DNA from: JACMNW01 sp031406155
Lineage (GTDB): Bacteria; Pseudomonadota; Alphaproteobacteria; Rhodobacterales; Rhodobacteraceae
Reading direction: 5' to 3'
Assembly (NCBI GenBank): GCA_031406155.1
Contig: JANOGW010000006.1
Span: 14,952-78,951, forward strand
Length of the DNA: 64,000 nucleotides
Both the position numbers and the translations under genes were made by a program. The notes under the pieces were generated by a model that did not search any database, was not told the origin of the DNA, and saw only the letters and a list, made by a program, of their open reading frames with translations. Each line of letters begins with the position of its first letter. Within the stretch, counting starts at the first letter, position 1. Shown here in pieces: positions 24,939 to 33,598 of the stretch.

Positions 24939-25037
24939 GCGTGATGAGGAAAAGTGGGAACCGGTTTTCCTCAACAATCACGCGACCGCTTAGCAACGAG
25001 AACGGGATGATGTTTCCTTCAAACATCATCCTGCTCT
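24939..25037. repeat. RIME-like mosaic palindromic repeat (two hairpins)
   Basis: Hairpin 1 (24939-24983) has outer arms GCGTGAT/ATCACGC around the core AAAGTGGGAACCGGTTTTCC. Hairpin 2 (24999-25037) is a 17-bp stem with two mismatches and a CCTTC loop (right arm AAACATCATCCTGCTCT). The core sequence and paired-hairpin design are those of the dispersed palindromic elements known from Rhizobiales and relatives. A second, smaller copy of the core lies at 53226-53261. Confidence 0.7.
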
Positions 25038-25077
25038 GGCCGAACCGATTGTACCGAAAACAAACAGGGGGACGATC

Positions 25078-25917
25078 TTGCAGCTTATCGACACGCATCA
25101 GCATCTGATCTACCGCGACACGATCGGCTACGCATGGACCAAGGGCGTGCCGGCGCTTTCGAACGGTGATTTCACGCTGCAAGACTATGTGGCGCTGACG
25201 CAAGGGCTGGGCGTGACGGGAACGGTTTTCATGGAAACCGGGGTCGATGATGCCGATTATCAAACTGAAGCACGACTGGTGGCAGGCTTCGTGGGCAGCC
25301 ATGGCATGCTGGGCCAGATCGCGTCGTGCCGGCCCGAGGATGACACCGGGTTCGAGGCGTGGCTGGAGGATTGCGGCACTCTGCATGTGGTGGGATTTCG
25401 CCGCATTCTGCACGAGATTTCGGATGATCTGTCGCAAACCCCGACATTCCGGCGCAATCTGGCACGGATCGGCGCGTTGGGGCTGCCGTTCGACATGTGT
25501 TTTCTGGCGCGGCAATTGCCCATTGCAAAAGCCTTGGCTTCGGCATGTGACGATCAGGTTCTGGTGCTGGATCATTGCGGGGTGCCTGACATCGCGGGCA
25601 TGGCGTTTGACGATTGGGCTGCAGGGATATCGGCGATTGCCGGACTGCCACATGTGGTTTGCAAGCTGTCCGGCATCAGCCGGTATTGCGCCCCCGGAAC
25701 CGCATCGGTCCCACTCATGCAGCCCTGGGTCGATCACATGATCGAAAGTTTTGGTCCTGACCGCGTGCTGTGGGGAAGTGACTGGCCGGTCGTCAACCTT
25801 GGTGCAGGCTTGCCTGCGTGGATCACGATGACGCGGGCGTTGCTGGCGGGGTTATCGACGGCGGACCAAGCAGCCATCGGTCAGGGAACCGCGCGCCGGG
25901 TCTACCGGCTGGGGTGA
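25078..25917 (+). CDS. Amidohydrolase-family TIM-barrel hydrolase (COG3618 type)
   Basis: 279 aa. The metal-site motif DTHQHLIY is at the N-terminus. VLDHCGVPD lies near residue 165 and the C-terminal metal aspartate motif VLWGSDWPV near 230. Members hydrolyse lactones (for example fuconolactone, 2-pyrone-4,6-dicarboxylate) or similar substrates. The start is a TTG at 25078 preceded by GGGGGA; the protein begins exactly at the conserved motif, so no ATG alternative is possible. The substrate is unknown; closeness to inositol genes may be incidental. Confidence 0.8.
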   Translation: MQLIDTHQHLIYRDTIGYAWTKGVPALSNGDFTLQDYVALTQGLGVTGTVFMETGVDDADYQTEARLVAGFVGSHGMLGQIASCRPEDDTGFEAWLEDCGTLHVVGFRRILHEISDDLSQTPTFRRNLARIGALGLPFDMCFLARQLPIAKALASACDDQVLVLDHCGVPDIAGMAFDDWAAGISAIAGLPHVVCKLSGISRYCAPGTASVPLMQPWVDHMIESFGPDRVLWGSDWPVVNLGAGLPAWITMTRALLAGLSTADQAAIGQGTARRVYRLG

Positions 25918-26481
25918 TCAGTCACAAAAGAGTGCAGCAAAAGGTTGCGGCAGGGCGAATTCGGCCAGTGCCTTTTCGCGGCCTTCGGCCGACATTTTGC
26001 GGGCGGTTTTTTCAACGATTTTTAGCAAGTGGTCCGGGTCTTTGCCGATGGCAAAATCGGCAAAGTAATGGCGCAGGAAGGTAAAGCAGATCACGTCTTC
26101 CAGGGCTTGCACATGCAGATCGCGTTTGATGCCTTCTTTGCGCAACAAGACGCCAACGCGATCGGCATCCGCATCGGAATATCCGGCATCGCGCATGATC
26201 TGGCCGACGCGGGCGGCATGCCGGCGGGCCTGTTCACGCCGCCAGTTCAGATACCCCTCGCGACCATCAGGATAGTCCGTACGGGGCAGCAGCCAGCGTT
26301 CGATATGCTGGCCGCGTGCTGCAATCTGCAAGATGTCGGGGGCATCGGGGAATAGCTTTTCGACCTCGGCTGTCATCCGTTGACCGTATAGCAAGGCTAC
26401 GGGCTGGCCATCAAACAGCGTCGGGTCGGCGGCGTTGGCGGCGTCTATGGCGGCAAAGACATGAATGAGGCGTTTTGGCAT
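25918..26481 (-). CDS. DUF4202-family protein
   Basis: 187 aa soluble protein of unknown function. It matches the DUF4202 pattern: ARGQHIERWLLPRTDYPDGR, then GYLNWRREQARRHA and ALEDVICFTFLRHYFADF. The family resembles HD-type proteins, but the function is not established. I chose the ATG at 26481, eight bases after an AGGA; an in-frame ATG at 26490 is also possible. It is convergent with the amidohydrolase, the stop codons abutting. It may be cotranscribed with the iolCDB genes upstream on the same strand. Confidence 0.75.
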   Translation of the reverse strand: MPKRLIHVFAAIDAANAADPTLFDGQPVALLYGQRMTAEVEKLFPDAPDILQIAARGQHIERWLLPRTDYPDGREGYLNWRREQARRHAARVGQIMRDAGYSDADADRVGVLLRKEGIKRDLHVQALEDVICFTFLRHYFADFAIGKDPDHLLKIVEKTARKMSAEGREKALAEFALPQPFAALFCD

Positions 26482-26537
26482 GCGGGGCATCCTTCGCCTG
26501 CGGGCACGAACCAGTGTCGGCGCGTGCCGACCCGCTG

Positions 26538-27347
26538 TCAAGCAGGCGGGTTTTCCGATATCCACGCGTGATCGGGGTGGGCGATGAACCGCCATTTGCG
26601 CAGGGGGCCCGCCATGACGTTCAGGTAGTACATCTCGTACCCGTAGGGCGCACCAACCGGGTGATGGCCGCGCGGTACCAGCACAACATCGCCGTCGGAT
26701 ACTGCCATGGTTTCATCAAGGCTGCTGTCTTCGGTGAAGACGCGCTGGATGCCGTAGCCTTGGGCGGGGTTCAGGCGGTGGTAGTAGGTTTCTTCCAGAT
26801 AGGTGCTGGCAGGGTAATCATCGACGTCATGGCGATGTGGCGGATACGACGACCAATGGCCCTGCGGGGTGAACACCTCGGTCACCAGCAGACTATCGGC
26901 GACATCACGGCCTTCCATGGCGATGTTGTTGATATGGCGCAGATTGGTGCCGGTGCCGCGCGGTTCCAGCGTGATGCCTTCGGGGCCGATGCGTCGGGCA
27001 GGATGATTGCCTTTGCCGGGGGCCAAGCAGACGGCGAGGGTGCAATCGGTGGTGGCGGCGGCGTGCCAGTCTGAACCGGGGGGCAGGTACAGGCAATGCG
27101 GCGGCGTTTTCTCGAACACCGACATGCGGTCGCCCAGTTCGCCCCAGTTTTGGGTGGCACCGGTTATGTTGGCGCGGCCTTCGACGAGGACAAGGATTGC
27201 CTCGTCGGTGCCGGTGGCTGCGTTAGCGGTATCACCCTTGGCGAGGCGATAGAGGCGGAAGCCGACGTAGGACCAGCCGGCGTTTTCGGGCGTGACGTGG
27301 TGAACCAAGTCTTTGGTGCCAGTGGGTTTGCGGTGGATGTTGGTCAA
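26538..27347 (-). CDS. iolB: 5-deoxy-glucuronate isomerase IolB
   Basis: 269 aa, the usual IolB size. Two cupin halves are visible, with metal ligands in SSYPPHRHDVDDYP and an ETYYHRLNPAQGYGIQRVF segment. IolB converts 5-deoxy-glucuronate to 5-dehydro-2-deoxygluconate in myo-inositol breakdown, directly before IolC. No ATG fits; the TTG at 27347 gives the expected N-terminus and lies 17 bp after the iolD stop. Last of the iolCDB run. Confidence 0.9.
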   Translation of the reverse strand: MTNIHRKPTGTKDLVHHVTPENAGWSYVGFRLYRLAKGDTANAATGTDEAILVLVEGRANITGATQNWGELGDRMSVFEKTPPHCLYLPPGSDWHAAATTDCTLAVCLAPGKGNHPARRIGPEGITLEPRGTGTNLRHINNIAMEGRDVADSLLVTEVFTPQGHWSSYPPHRHDVDDYPASTYLEETYYHRLNPAQGYGIQRVFTEDSSLDETMAVSDGDVVLVPRGHHPVGAPYGYEMYYLNVMAGPLRKWRFIAHPDHAWISENPPA

Positions 27348-27364
27348 TGTTTTGCCCCCGCCGG

Positions 27365-29182
27365 TTATGGTTTTGGCCGGGCTTCGTATTTGGCCCGGGC
27401 TGCGCGAACCTCGGGGCGGGTGGAAACCTCGGGCACCGCCACATCCCACCAGGTGCCGCCATACGGTGTAGAGGGGTAGGGATCGGTGTCGATGACCACA
27501 ACGAATGGCCCCGGCGCGGTTTTGGCTTGAGCAAGGGCGGCTTCCAGTTCGGCGACGGAGCCTGCTTTGACCGCCGTTGCCCCCATGGATGCGGCGTGGG
27601 CGCGGAAGTCTATGGCGGGCGGGTTGACGTGGTGGGTGTCTTTCAGCAGGTTGTTGAATTCGGCCCCGCCGGTGTGCTTTTGCAGGCGGTTGATGCAGCC
27701 AAAGCCACGGTTGTCGGTGATCACGAGGGTGATCTTGATACCCATCATGCAAGCCGTTGCAAGCTCAGAGTTCGCCATCATATAGCTGCCGTCGCCCAGC
27801 ATGCAGACGACATCGCGATTGGGTTGGGCCATCTTGATGCCGATGGCCCCGGCAATCTCGTAGCCCATGCAGCTGAAGCCGTATTCCATGTGGTAGGACA
27901 TGGGCCGGGTGGCTTTCCACAGCTTGTGTAGCTCGCCGGGCATGGTGCCTGCCGCAGACATGATCACCGTGTCGGGGCCGGCGCTGCGTTGGACGGCACC
28001 GACGATTTGCATGTCGGTGGGCAGCGCGTTGCTGTCTTTGGGGATGTCGGTCAGAGGGTCGACTTGTGCAAACCAGTCGGCTTTGAGTTTGGCGGCGGTG
28101 TGGGCGAAGGTTATGCCATCAAGCTTGCGCGTGAGTGCCTCCAGCCCCACGCGGGCGTCGGCGCAGAGGGGTTCGGCACCGTGTTTCATCGCGTCATAGG
28201 CGGCGACGTTCAGGCTGATCAGTTTGCGGCCCGGATGGGCGAAGAGCGACCATGAGCCGGTGGTGAAATCCTGAAACCGGGTGCCGACGCCGATGATCAC
28301 ATCGGCATTGGCGCAGACAGTGTTGGCGCTGGAGGCACCGGTGACACCGATGGGGCCGAGGTTCATCGGGTGATCCCATGGCAGCGATGATTTGCCGGCT
28401 TGGGTTTCGACCACGGGGATTTGCAGCGTGGTGGCGAAGGTGTTGAGTGCGTCAGTCGCGAACGCGTAATGTACGCCGCCACCGGCGACGATGACCGGTT
28501 TTTTCGCGGCCGCGATGATTGCGGCAATCGCGTCCAGTTCCACCGGATCGGGCTGCATGCGGCGCAGACGCCAGATGCGGGGCTCGAAGAAACTGACAGG
28601 ATAATCAAAGGCTTCGGCCTGAACATCCTGACAGAACGAAAGCGTCACCGGGCCGCAATCGGCTGGATCGGTCATGGTGCGCATGGCGCGGGGCAGGGCG
28701 GTCAGCAGATGTTCTGGCCGCGTGATGCGATCAAAATAGCGGCTGACGGGGCGGAAGCAATCATTGGCGCTGATGGTGCCATCACCAAAATCCTCGACCT
28801 GTTGCAACACCGGATCGGGGCTGCGGTTGGCGAAGGCGTCGCCGGGTACGAACAGTACCGGAATGCGGTTTACGTGCGCCACGCCAGCCGCCGTAACCAT
28901 GTTCAGCGCGCCGGGGCCGATGGAAGAGGTGACCATCATCGCATGGGCGCGGCCCAGTTGTTTGGCATAGGCGATGGCGGCATGCGCCATGGTCTGTTCG
29001 TTCTGGCCGCGGTAGGTCGGGAAGGTGCCCTGCGCGCCGTGCAAAGCCTCGCCCAAGCCCGCCACATTGCCGTGACCGAAGATGCCCCAGCATCCGGCAA
29101 GGAAGGGCTGGCCATCCTCGGCCATCTGGACGCTTAGGTAGCGGATCATGGCTTGGGCGGCAGTCAGGCGGATGGTGGTCAT
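27365..29182 (-). CDS. iolD: 3D-(3,5/4)-trihydroxycyclohexane-1,2-dione hydrolase IolD
   Basis: 605 aa thiamine-diphosphate enzyme that opens the inosose-derived ring. The N-terminus MTTIRLTAAQAMIRYLSVQM is typical. The catalytic-glutamate region, the ring-binding VETQAGKSSLPWDHPMNLG and the C-terminal thiamine motif from MLGDGSYMM to ITDNRGFGCIN are intact. The start ATG at 29182 overlaps the iolC stop by 4 bp. Confidence 0.95.
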   Translation of the reverse strand: MTTIRLTAAQAMIRYLSVQMAEDGQPFLAGCWGIFGHGNVAGLGEALHGAQGTFPTYRGQNEQTMAHAAIAYAKQLGRAHAMMVTSSIGPGALNMVTAAGVAHVNRIPVLFVPGDAFANRSPDPVLQQVEDFGDGTISANDCFRPVSRYFDRITRPEHLLTALPRAMRTMTDPADCGPVTLSFCQDVQAEAFDYPVSFFEPRIWRLRRMQPDPVELDAIAAIIAAAKKPVIVAGGGVHYAFATDALNTFATTLQIPVVETQAGKSSLPWDHPMNLGPIGVTGASSANTVCANADVIIGVGTRFQDFTTGSWSLFAHPGRKLISLNVAAYDAMKHGAEPLCADARVGLEALTRKLDGITFAHTAAKLKADWFAQVDPLTDIPKDSNALPTDMQIVGAVQRSAGPDTVIMSAAGTMPGELHKLWKATRPMSYHMEYGFSCMGYEIAGAIGIKMAQPNRDVVCMLGDGSYMMANSELATACMMGIKITLVITDNRGFGCINRLQKHTGGAEFNNLLKDTHHVNPPAIDFRAHAASMGATAVKAGSVAELEAALAQAKTAPGPFVVVIDTDPYPSTPYGGTWWDVAVPEVSTRPEVRAARAKYEARPKP

Positions 29183-31089
29183 GCGGCTTGTCCCTTGGTT
29201 GCGGCGGCGTCCCAAGCGGCACAAAGTGCGGTGAAACGGCCAGACATGTCTTTGATAGCATCGGTATCGGAGATTTTGCCAGCAAACCATGCTTGTGCTG
29301 CGTGGGCAAAGATGGTGCGGCCAACGGCGAAACCTTTGACCAGATCGTGCTTGCGGGCCAAGGCGAAACTTGCCGCCAGATCTTCGGTTGACGCCTCCAG
29401 CCCCAGCACGACGATGCCGCGAACATGGGGGTCGTTGGCTTTGATAGTGTCACAGGCGGCCGTCCATGCGGCATTGGTTTTGAAGGGTTCAAGCTTCCAC
29501 CAATCGGGGTAGATGCCGATATCGTAGAACCGCTGGATCACGCGGGCAGAGGTATCATCAGTAACTGGCCCAACTTTGGAGGGGATGATTTCCAGAAGCA
29601 TTTCCAATCGGTTGCGGCGGCAAGCATGGAACAGGCGGCGCACGGTATCTTCTTGGCTCGCTTTCAGATCAGCGCTGTCATCGGGATGATAGAAGCACAG
29701 AACCTTGACCACATGTTCCAGCGGCCATTCGGAAAGCGCGCCGAAATCGGGGCCGAGTTCCGGCTCCAGCGTCAGCGGGCGCGAGGCGGGCCATTCGACT
29801 GGGCGGGCGATCCACAGGCCGCTGCCGGCGGCGCGGTAGAGGGCATCGCGGCCAAGGCGGCTGTCGCAGAGCACACCGTAGCCGGGTTGGTTTTGGGCAA
29901 CGGTTTCGGCGGCATTCAGGCACAGAAGTTTGAACGCGCCGATGCGGGAATGATCGGCACCTGCGGCATCGGCGAGCGCTTCCAGTTGGCTGCGGTGATC
30001 AAAAGCGAAGACCTTAAGCGAGGGCCATTCATTGCGGCGGTTGGTGGACCAATGCACCTGTTCCAAGGCAGCGTCTTGCCGCAGGCGGGGGGTAACGATG
30101 CCGCGTTCGAAGAAAAACTGCAGCTCCTCCCACGATGGGTAGGCGGGGGTGCAGCCGTGGCGGGAAACGGCGAAAGCCCCGCAGGCATTGGCGAATTTAA
30201 GCGAGGTCGCCCAAGTTTCGTCTTTTAGCCAGCCGCGCAGAAGGCCGGACATGAAGCCATCGCCTGCACCAAGGACGTTGAAGACCTCGATGGGAAAGCC
30301 CATACCGGACAGGCCGTCATCCAAAGTTTCCGGGATGGCGCCTTCGAAGGCGACGGCACCCATGGGGCCGCGTTTGCAGACCAGAACGGCATGGGTCAGC
30401 GACCGTACTTTGCGCAGGGCGGCGATGGTGTCGGTGGTACCGCCAGCGATATGAAATTCCTCTTCAGTGCCGACAATCAGATCGAACAGATGCAGGGTCG
30501 ATTGCAGTTTCGTGCTGACGGCATCAGAGGCGATGAAGCGGTTTTCGCCGTCATCATGGCCCGAAAGGCCCCAGAGGTTGGGGCGGTAGTCGATATCGAG
30601 GGCGGTGCGTGCGCCATTGGCTTTTGCCAGCCGGAGGGCTTTTAACACCGCCGCTTCGGTGCGCGGGTTTGACAGGTGGGTGCCGGTGGCGGTGATGCAG
30701 CGCGCCTTGGCAATATAGGCGGGGTCGATATCATCTTCGCAAAGTGCCATGTCGGCGCAGTTTTCGCGGTAGAAGATCAGTGGAAATTGCTGATCATCGC
30801 GAATGCCGAGCAGAACGAGGGCGGTCAGACGGGTGGGATCGGTGTGAACGCCGCGTACATCGACGCCTTCGCGAACCAGTTCTTCGCGGATGAAGCGGCC
30901 CATGTGTTCGTCGCCAACCCGAGTGATCAGGCCGGATTTGAGGCCCAGCCGTGCAGTGCCAGCCGCGATATTGGTGGGCGATCCACCGATGTATTTCTGG
31001 AACGACCCCATGTCTTCCAGCCGACCGCCGACTTGCGCGCCATAAAGATCAACAGATGATCGCCCGATGGTGATTACGTCCAGCATCAT
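29179..31089 (-). CDS. iolC: Bifunctional 5-dehydro-2-deoxygluconokinase IolC with C-terminal DUF2090 aldolase-like domain
   Basis: 636 aa. Residues 1-325 are a PfkB sugar kinase (VITIGRSSVDLYGAQVGG, catalytic GAGDGFMSGLLRGW). Residues about 330-636 are a DUF2090 domain, a TIM-barrel predicted to act as the following aldolase (IolJ step), including KVFAFDHRSQLEALAD and GIYPDWWKLEP. This kinase-DUF2090 fusion is common in proteobacteria and would explain the lack of a separate iolJ here. Two adjacent ATGs (31089, 31086) follow AAGGAAG. A regulator operator lies 28 bp upstream. Confidence 0.93.
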   Translation of the reverse strand: MMLDVITIGRSSVDLYGAQVGGRLEDMGSFQKYIGGSPTNIAAGTARLGLKSGLITRVGDEHMGRFIREELVREGVDVRGVHTDPTRLTALVLLGIRDDQQFPLIFYRENCADMALCEDDIDPAYIAKARCITATGTHLSNPRTEAAVLKALRLAKANGARTALDIDYRPNLWGLSGHDDGENRFIASDAVSTKLQSTLHLFDLIVGTEEEFHIAGGTTDTIAALRKVRSLTHAVLVCKRGPMGAVAFEGAIPETLDDGLSGMGFPIEVFNVLGAGDGFMSGLLRGWLKDETWATSLKFANACGAFAVSRHGCTPAYPSWEELQFFFERGIVTPRLRQDAALEQVHWSTNRRNEWPSLKVFAFDHRSQLEALADAAGADHSRIGAFKLLCLNAAETVAQNQPGYGVLCDSRLGRDALYRAAGSGLWIARPVEWPASRPLTLEPELGPDFGALSEWPLEHVVKVLCFYHPDDSADLKASQEDTVRRLFHACRRNRLEMLLEIIPSKVGPVTDDTSARVIQRFYDIGIYPDWWKLEPFKTNAAWTAACDTIKANDPHVRGIVVLGLEASTEDLAASFALARKHDLVKGFAVGRTIFAHAAQAWFAGKISDTDAIKDMSGRFTALCAAWDAAATKGQAA

Positions 31090-31116
31090 CTTCCTTGTCT
31101 TGGGATCGCAGAGTTG

Positions 31117-31132
31117 TGGAATATATATTCCA
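31117..31132. promoter_or_regulatory. Inositol-regulator operator upstream of iolC
   Basis: TGGAATATATATTCCA is a perfect 16-bp palindrome 28 bp before iolC. It fits the GGAA-N6-TTCC motif described for IolR (RpiR family) in Sinorhizobium and matches two further sites near iolG and the regulator gene. Confidence 0.75.
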
Positions 31133-31187
31133 ATTATCGGCCAAGACAAACAGAAAATTCAGCATGCAGGTTTATCCGGGGTCTCTG

Positions 31188-31997
31188 TCAAGTTCGCCGG
31201 GCACCGACTGCGGTTGCCAAGGTGATCGCCAGCGCGAACGAAGCCGAAAGGGTGCGAAAGTCGCCCAGATCAACCTCCCGGACCAGCAAAGTGGCCGCTC
31301 CGACCCGCTGCAAGGGTGAATTGAGGGCATCAGTGATGGCCACCACCTTAATGCCCCGCGATGCGGCAAGCGAGGCCGCTTCAAGCGTGTTCTGGGTGTA
31401 GGGCGCGTAGGACACTGCGACCAGCGCATCGCCGGGCCGCAAAAGATGCTGCTGATCAAGGTCGCCTATGCGGTCGTGCAGCATGGCGGGGACCGACATT
31501 TTGCCAAAGGCATAGGCAAGATAATAGGTGATTGGAAAGGCGCGCTTGAGGCCGATCAGATGGATGGTTGGCGCCAGTACCAATATGTCGACGGCATCTT
31601 GCAGGGCGCCTGCATCCACAGTTGATGTCAGAGAGTCCAGCGACGCACGCCCGGTTTCGACAAATTCCGCCAGCAATGCATGGGGGTTACCGGCTGTTTC
31701 AGCGCGCAATGCATCAAGTCTGGCGGAATAGTTCGGCCAACGTTGGCTGTAGTCTTGCCGGAAAATCCTCTGCAGTTCCGAAAACCCGGAAAATCCCAGC
31801 AACTGACAAAACCGCATGAAAGCAGATGGCTGAACACCGGCCGACTGGGACAACTCGGCCACCGTTGACACCGCGATCTTGTCAGTGTTCAGCGCAAGAT
31901 AGTCAGCACACTGGCGCAACCGTTTTGGCAAAGTGTCTGAGACCGCGATCAAGCGTTGACGGAACTCTTCGACTGTCGCGGGGGCCGGGGATGTCAT
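31188..31997 (-). CDS. RpiR/MurR-family regulator, probable inositol regulator IolR
   Basis: 269 aa. The N-terminal RpiR helix-turn-helix (residues about 20-80, VSTVAELSQSAGVQPSAFMR and FCQLLGFSGFSELQRIFRQD) is followed by a SIS sugar-phosphate domain (IHLIGLKRAFPITYYLAYAF, then ALVAVSYAPYTQNTLEAA). RpiR-type IolR represses inositol genes in rhizobia until a pathway intermediate binds. It sits between iolC and iolG with GGAAT-type palindromes on both sides. I chose the ATG at 31997 where homology starts; its ribosome site is weak. Confidence 0.87.
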   Translation of the reverse strand: MTSPAPATVEEFRQRLIAVSDTLPKRLRQCADYLALNTDKIAVSTVAELSQSAGVQPSAFMRFCQLLGFSGFSELQRIFRQDYSQRWPNYSARLDALRAETAGNPHALLAEFVETGRASLDSLTSTVDAGALQDAVDILVLAPTIHLIGLKRAFPITYYLAYAFGKMSVPAMLHDRIGDLDQQHLLRPGDALVAVSYAPYTQNTLEAASLAASRGIKVVAITDALNSPLQRVGAATLLVREVDLGDFRTLSASFALAITLATAVGARRT

Positions 31998-32052
31998 CAC
32001 GTATGATCTTTTCAGGTTCGGTGCCAGCGAGGCGGTCAGATGCCTCCTTGAG

Positions 32053-32068
32053 TGGAATATTAATTCTA
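32053..32068. promoter_or_regulatory. Imperfect inositol-regulator operator upstream of the RpiR gene
   Basis: TGGAAT-ATTA-ATTCTA, the same 6-4-6 layout as the other two sites with one half-site mismatch, 55 bp before the regulator start. It suggests autoregulation. Confidence 0.55.
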
Positions 32069-32181
32069 CGAAGCGTTTTGGACGGTGTCCACCGCCATCG
32101 TTCGAGGGGTGCATCCGGGCGGGTCCGTTGCTGAATTCAGAGTTCGCAGGCATCAAAAAAAATTTCGGGACCGTTGTTTTT

Positions 32182-32197
32182 TGGAATAGGCATTCCA
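32182..32197. promoter_or_regulatory. Inositol-regulator operator upstream of iolG
   Basis: TGGAAT-AGGC-ATTCCA, perfect half-sites in a 6-4-6 layout, 118 bp before iolG, consistent with GGAA-N6-TTCC binding by an RpiR-type IolR. Confidence 0.7.
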
Positions 32198-32315
32198 GCG
32201 GGCCAAGTATATGACGCAGTGGGGTGGGCAGGTTGTTCACGAGAATGCACACAACTATAGCCGTATGAAGCAAAACCAAATGGCGCGAAAGCCTCACTCA
32301 AAGATCGAGGATAAC

Positions 32316-33305
32316 ATGACGGTACGGTTTGGATTATTGGGTGCAGGGCGCATCGGCAAGGTGCACGCAAAGGCAATTACGGGCGATGCGAACGCCAAAC
32401 TGGTGGCAGTTTCGGACGCGATGCCTGCGGCGGCGCAGGCGATTGCGGATCAGTACGGTTGTGACATTCGCAGTATTGATGCGATTGAGACTGCGTCTGA
32501 CATTGATGCGGTGGTAATCTGCACGCCCACCGATACCCATGCAGACCTGATCGAACGCTTCGCGCGCGCCGGCAAGGCGATCTTCTGTGAAAAGCCGATC
32601 GATCTGAGCGTGGACCGCGTCAGGGCCTGCCTGAAGGTGGTTGAAAGCACAAAAGCCAAGTTGATGGTCGGGTTCAACCGCCGTTTTGATCCGCATTTCA
32701 AGGCGGTAAGGGAAGCAATTGATGCGGGAAAAATCGGCAAGGCAGAGATGATCACCATCACGTCGCGCGATCCGGGCGCACCACCGCCTGCCTACATCAA
32801 AGTGTCGGGCGGCATTTTCCGCGACATGACGATCCATGATTTCGATATGGCGCGGTTCTTGCTGGCGGAGGACGTTGCGACGGTTTACGCGACCGCATCC
32901 GTTCTGGTCGACCCGGAGATTGGCAAACTGGGTGATTTCGACAGCGTTTCGGTGGTTCTGACCACGGCGACGGGCAAGCAATGCATGATCTCGAATTCGC
33001 GCCGCGCCACGTATGGTTATGACCAGCGGATCGAGGTGCATGGATCGTTGGGTATGATTGCGGCAGAAAATCAGCGCCCCGTCAGCATCGAACTGGCCAC
33101 CGCCGGCGGCTATACCCGCCCGCCGTTGCATGATTTTTTCATGACCCGCTATACCGAGGCATATGCCGCCGAAATCGCAGCCTTCATCAGCGTTGTGGCG
33201 GGGGATGCAAACCCGGTTCCAAGTGGCGCAGATGGATTGGCCGCACTGGTTCTGGCCGAAGCGGCGTTGCAATCCGTCCGCGAAGGACGCGCGATCACGG
33301 TGTGA
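32316..33305 (+). CDS. iolG: myo-inositol 2-dehydrogenase IolG
   Basis: 329 aa Gfo/Idh/MocA-family oxidoreductase. NAD binding is through GLLGAGRIGKVHA. The EKPIDL motif is near residue 95, and the catalytic Asp-His pair lies in GGIFRDMTIHDFDMARF. It oxidises myo-inositol to 2-keto-inositol, the first step of the pathway. I chose the ATG at 32316 with GAGGATAA just upstream; the longer frame crosses the regulatory region. Divergent from the RpiR regulator. Confidence 0.93.
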   Translation: MTVRFGLLGAGRIGKVHAKAITGDANAKLVAVSDAMPAAAQAIADQYGCDIRSIDAIETASDIDAVVICTPTDTHADLIERFARAGKAIFCEKPIDLSVDRVRACLKVVESTKAKLMVGFNRRFDPHFKAVREAIDAGKIGKAEMITITSRDPGAPPPAYIKVSGGIFRDMTIHDFDMARFLLAEDVATVYATASVLVDPEIGKLGDFDSVSVVLTTATGKQCMISNSRRATYGYDQRIEVHGSLGMIAAENQRPVSIELATAGGYTRPPLHDFFMTRYTEAYAAEIAAFISVVAGDANPVPSGADGLAALVLAEAALQSVREGRAITV

Positions 33306-33520
33306 CAAAGCGCGCGTACGTTTCCATGTCAGGCCCGCCTTTCGTGAAGGGGGCGGGCGTGTGTTTTTCGCGTTTGCAGCATCTTACTTTTGTGCGACAG
33401 CACTGTTTTGACCACTTGATTGCAGCCGAAAACCCGGCGACCTCACAAAAACTTATACATTCGGATCAACGGCATAATGAGAAATACGGCGCGTAAGGGC
33501 TGATCTACTAACAATTTAGT

Positions 33521-33526
33521 TTGACA
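33521..33526 (+). promoter_or_regulatory. Possible -35 box for the glpV operon
   Basis: A perfect TTGACA lies 73 bp before glpV. No good -10 sequence is found at 16-18 bp, so the promoter is only tentative. The rest of the 293-bp gap 33306-33598 shows nothing else recognisable. Confidence 0.3.
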
Positions 33527-33598
33527 GAATCCGATGCATGTCATGAATATGTTGCAGCCAGCAAGAACTGGCCCATCATATCTCAGGGAGGAGAAAGG

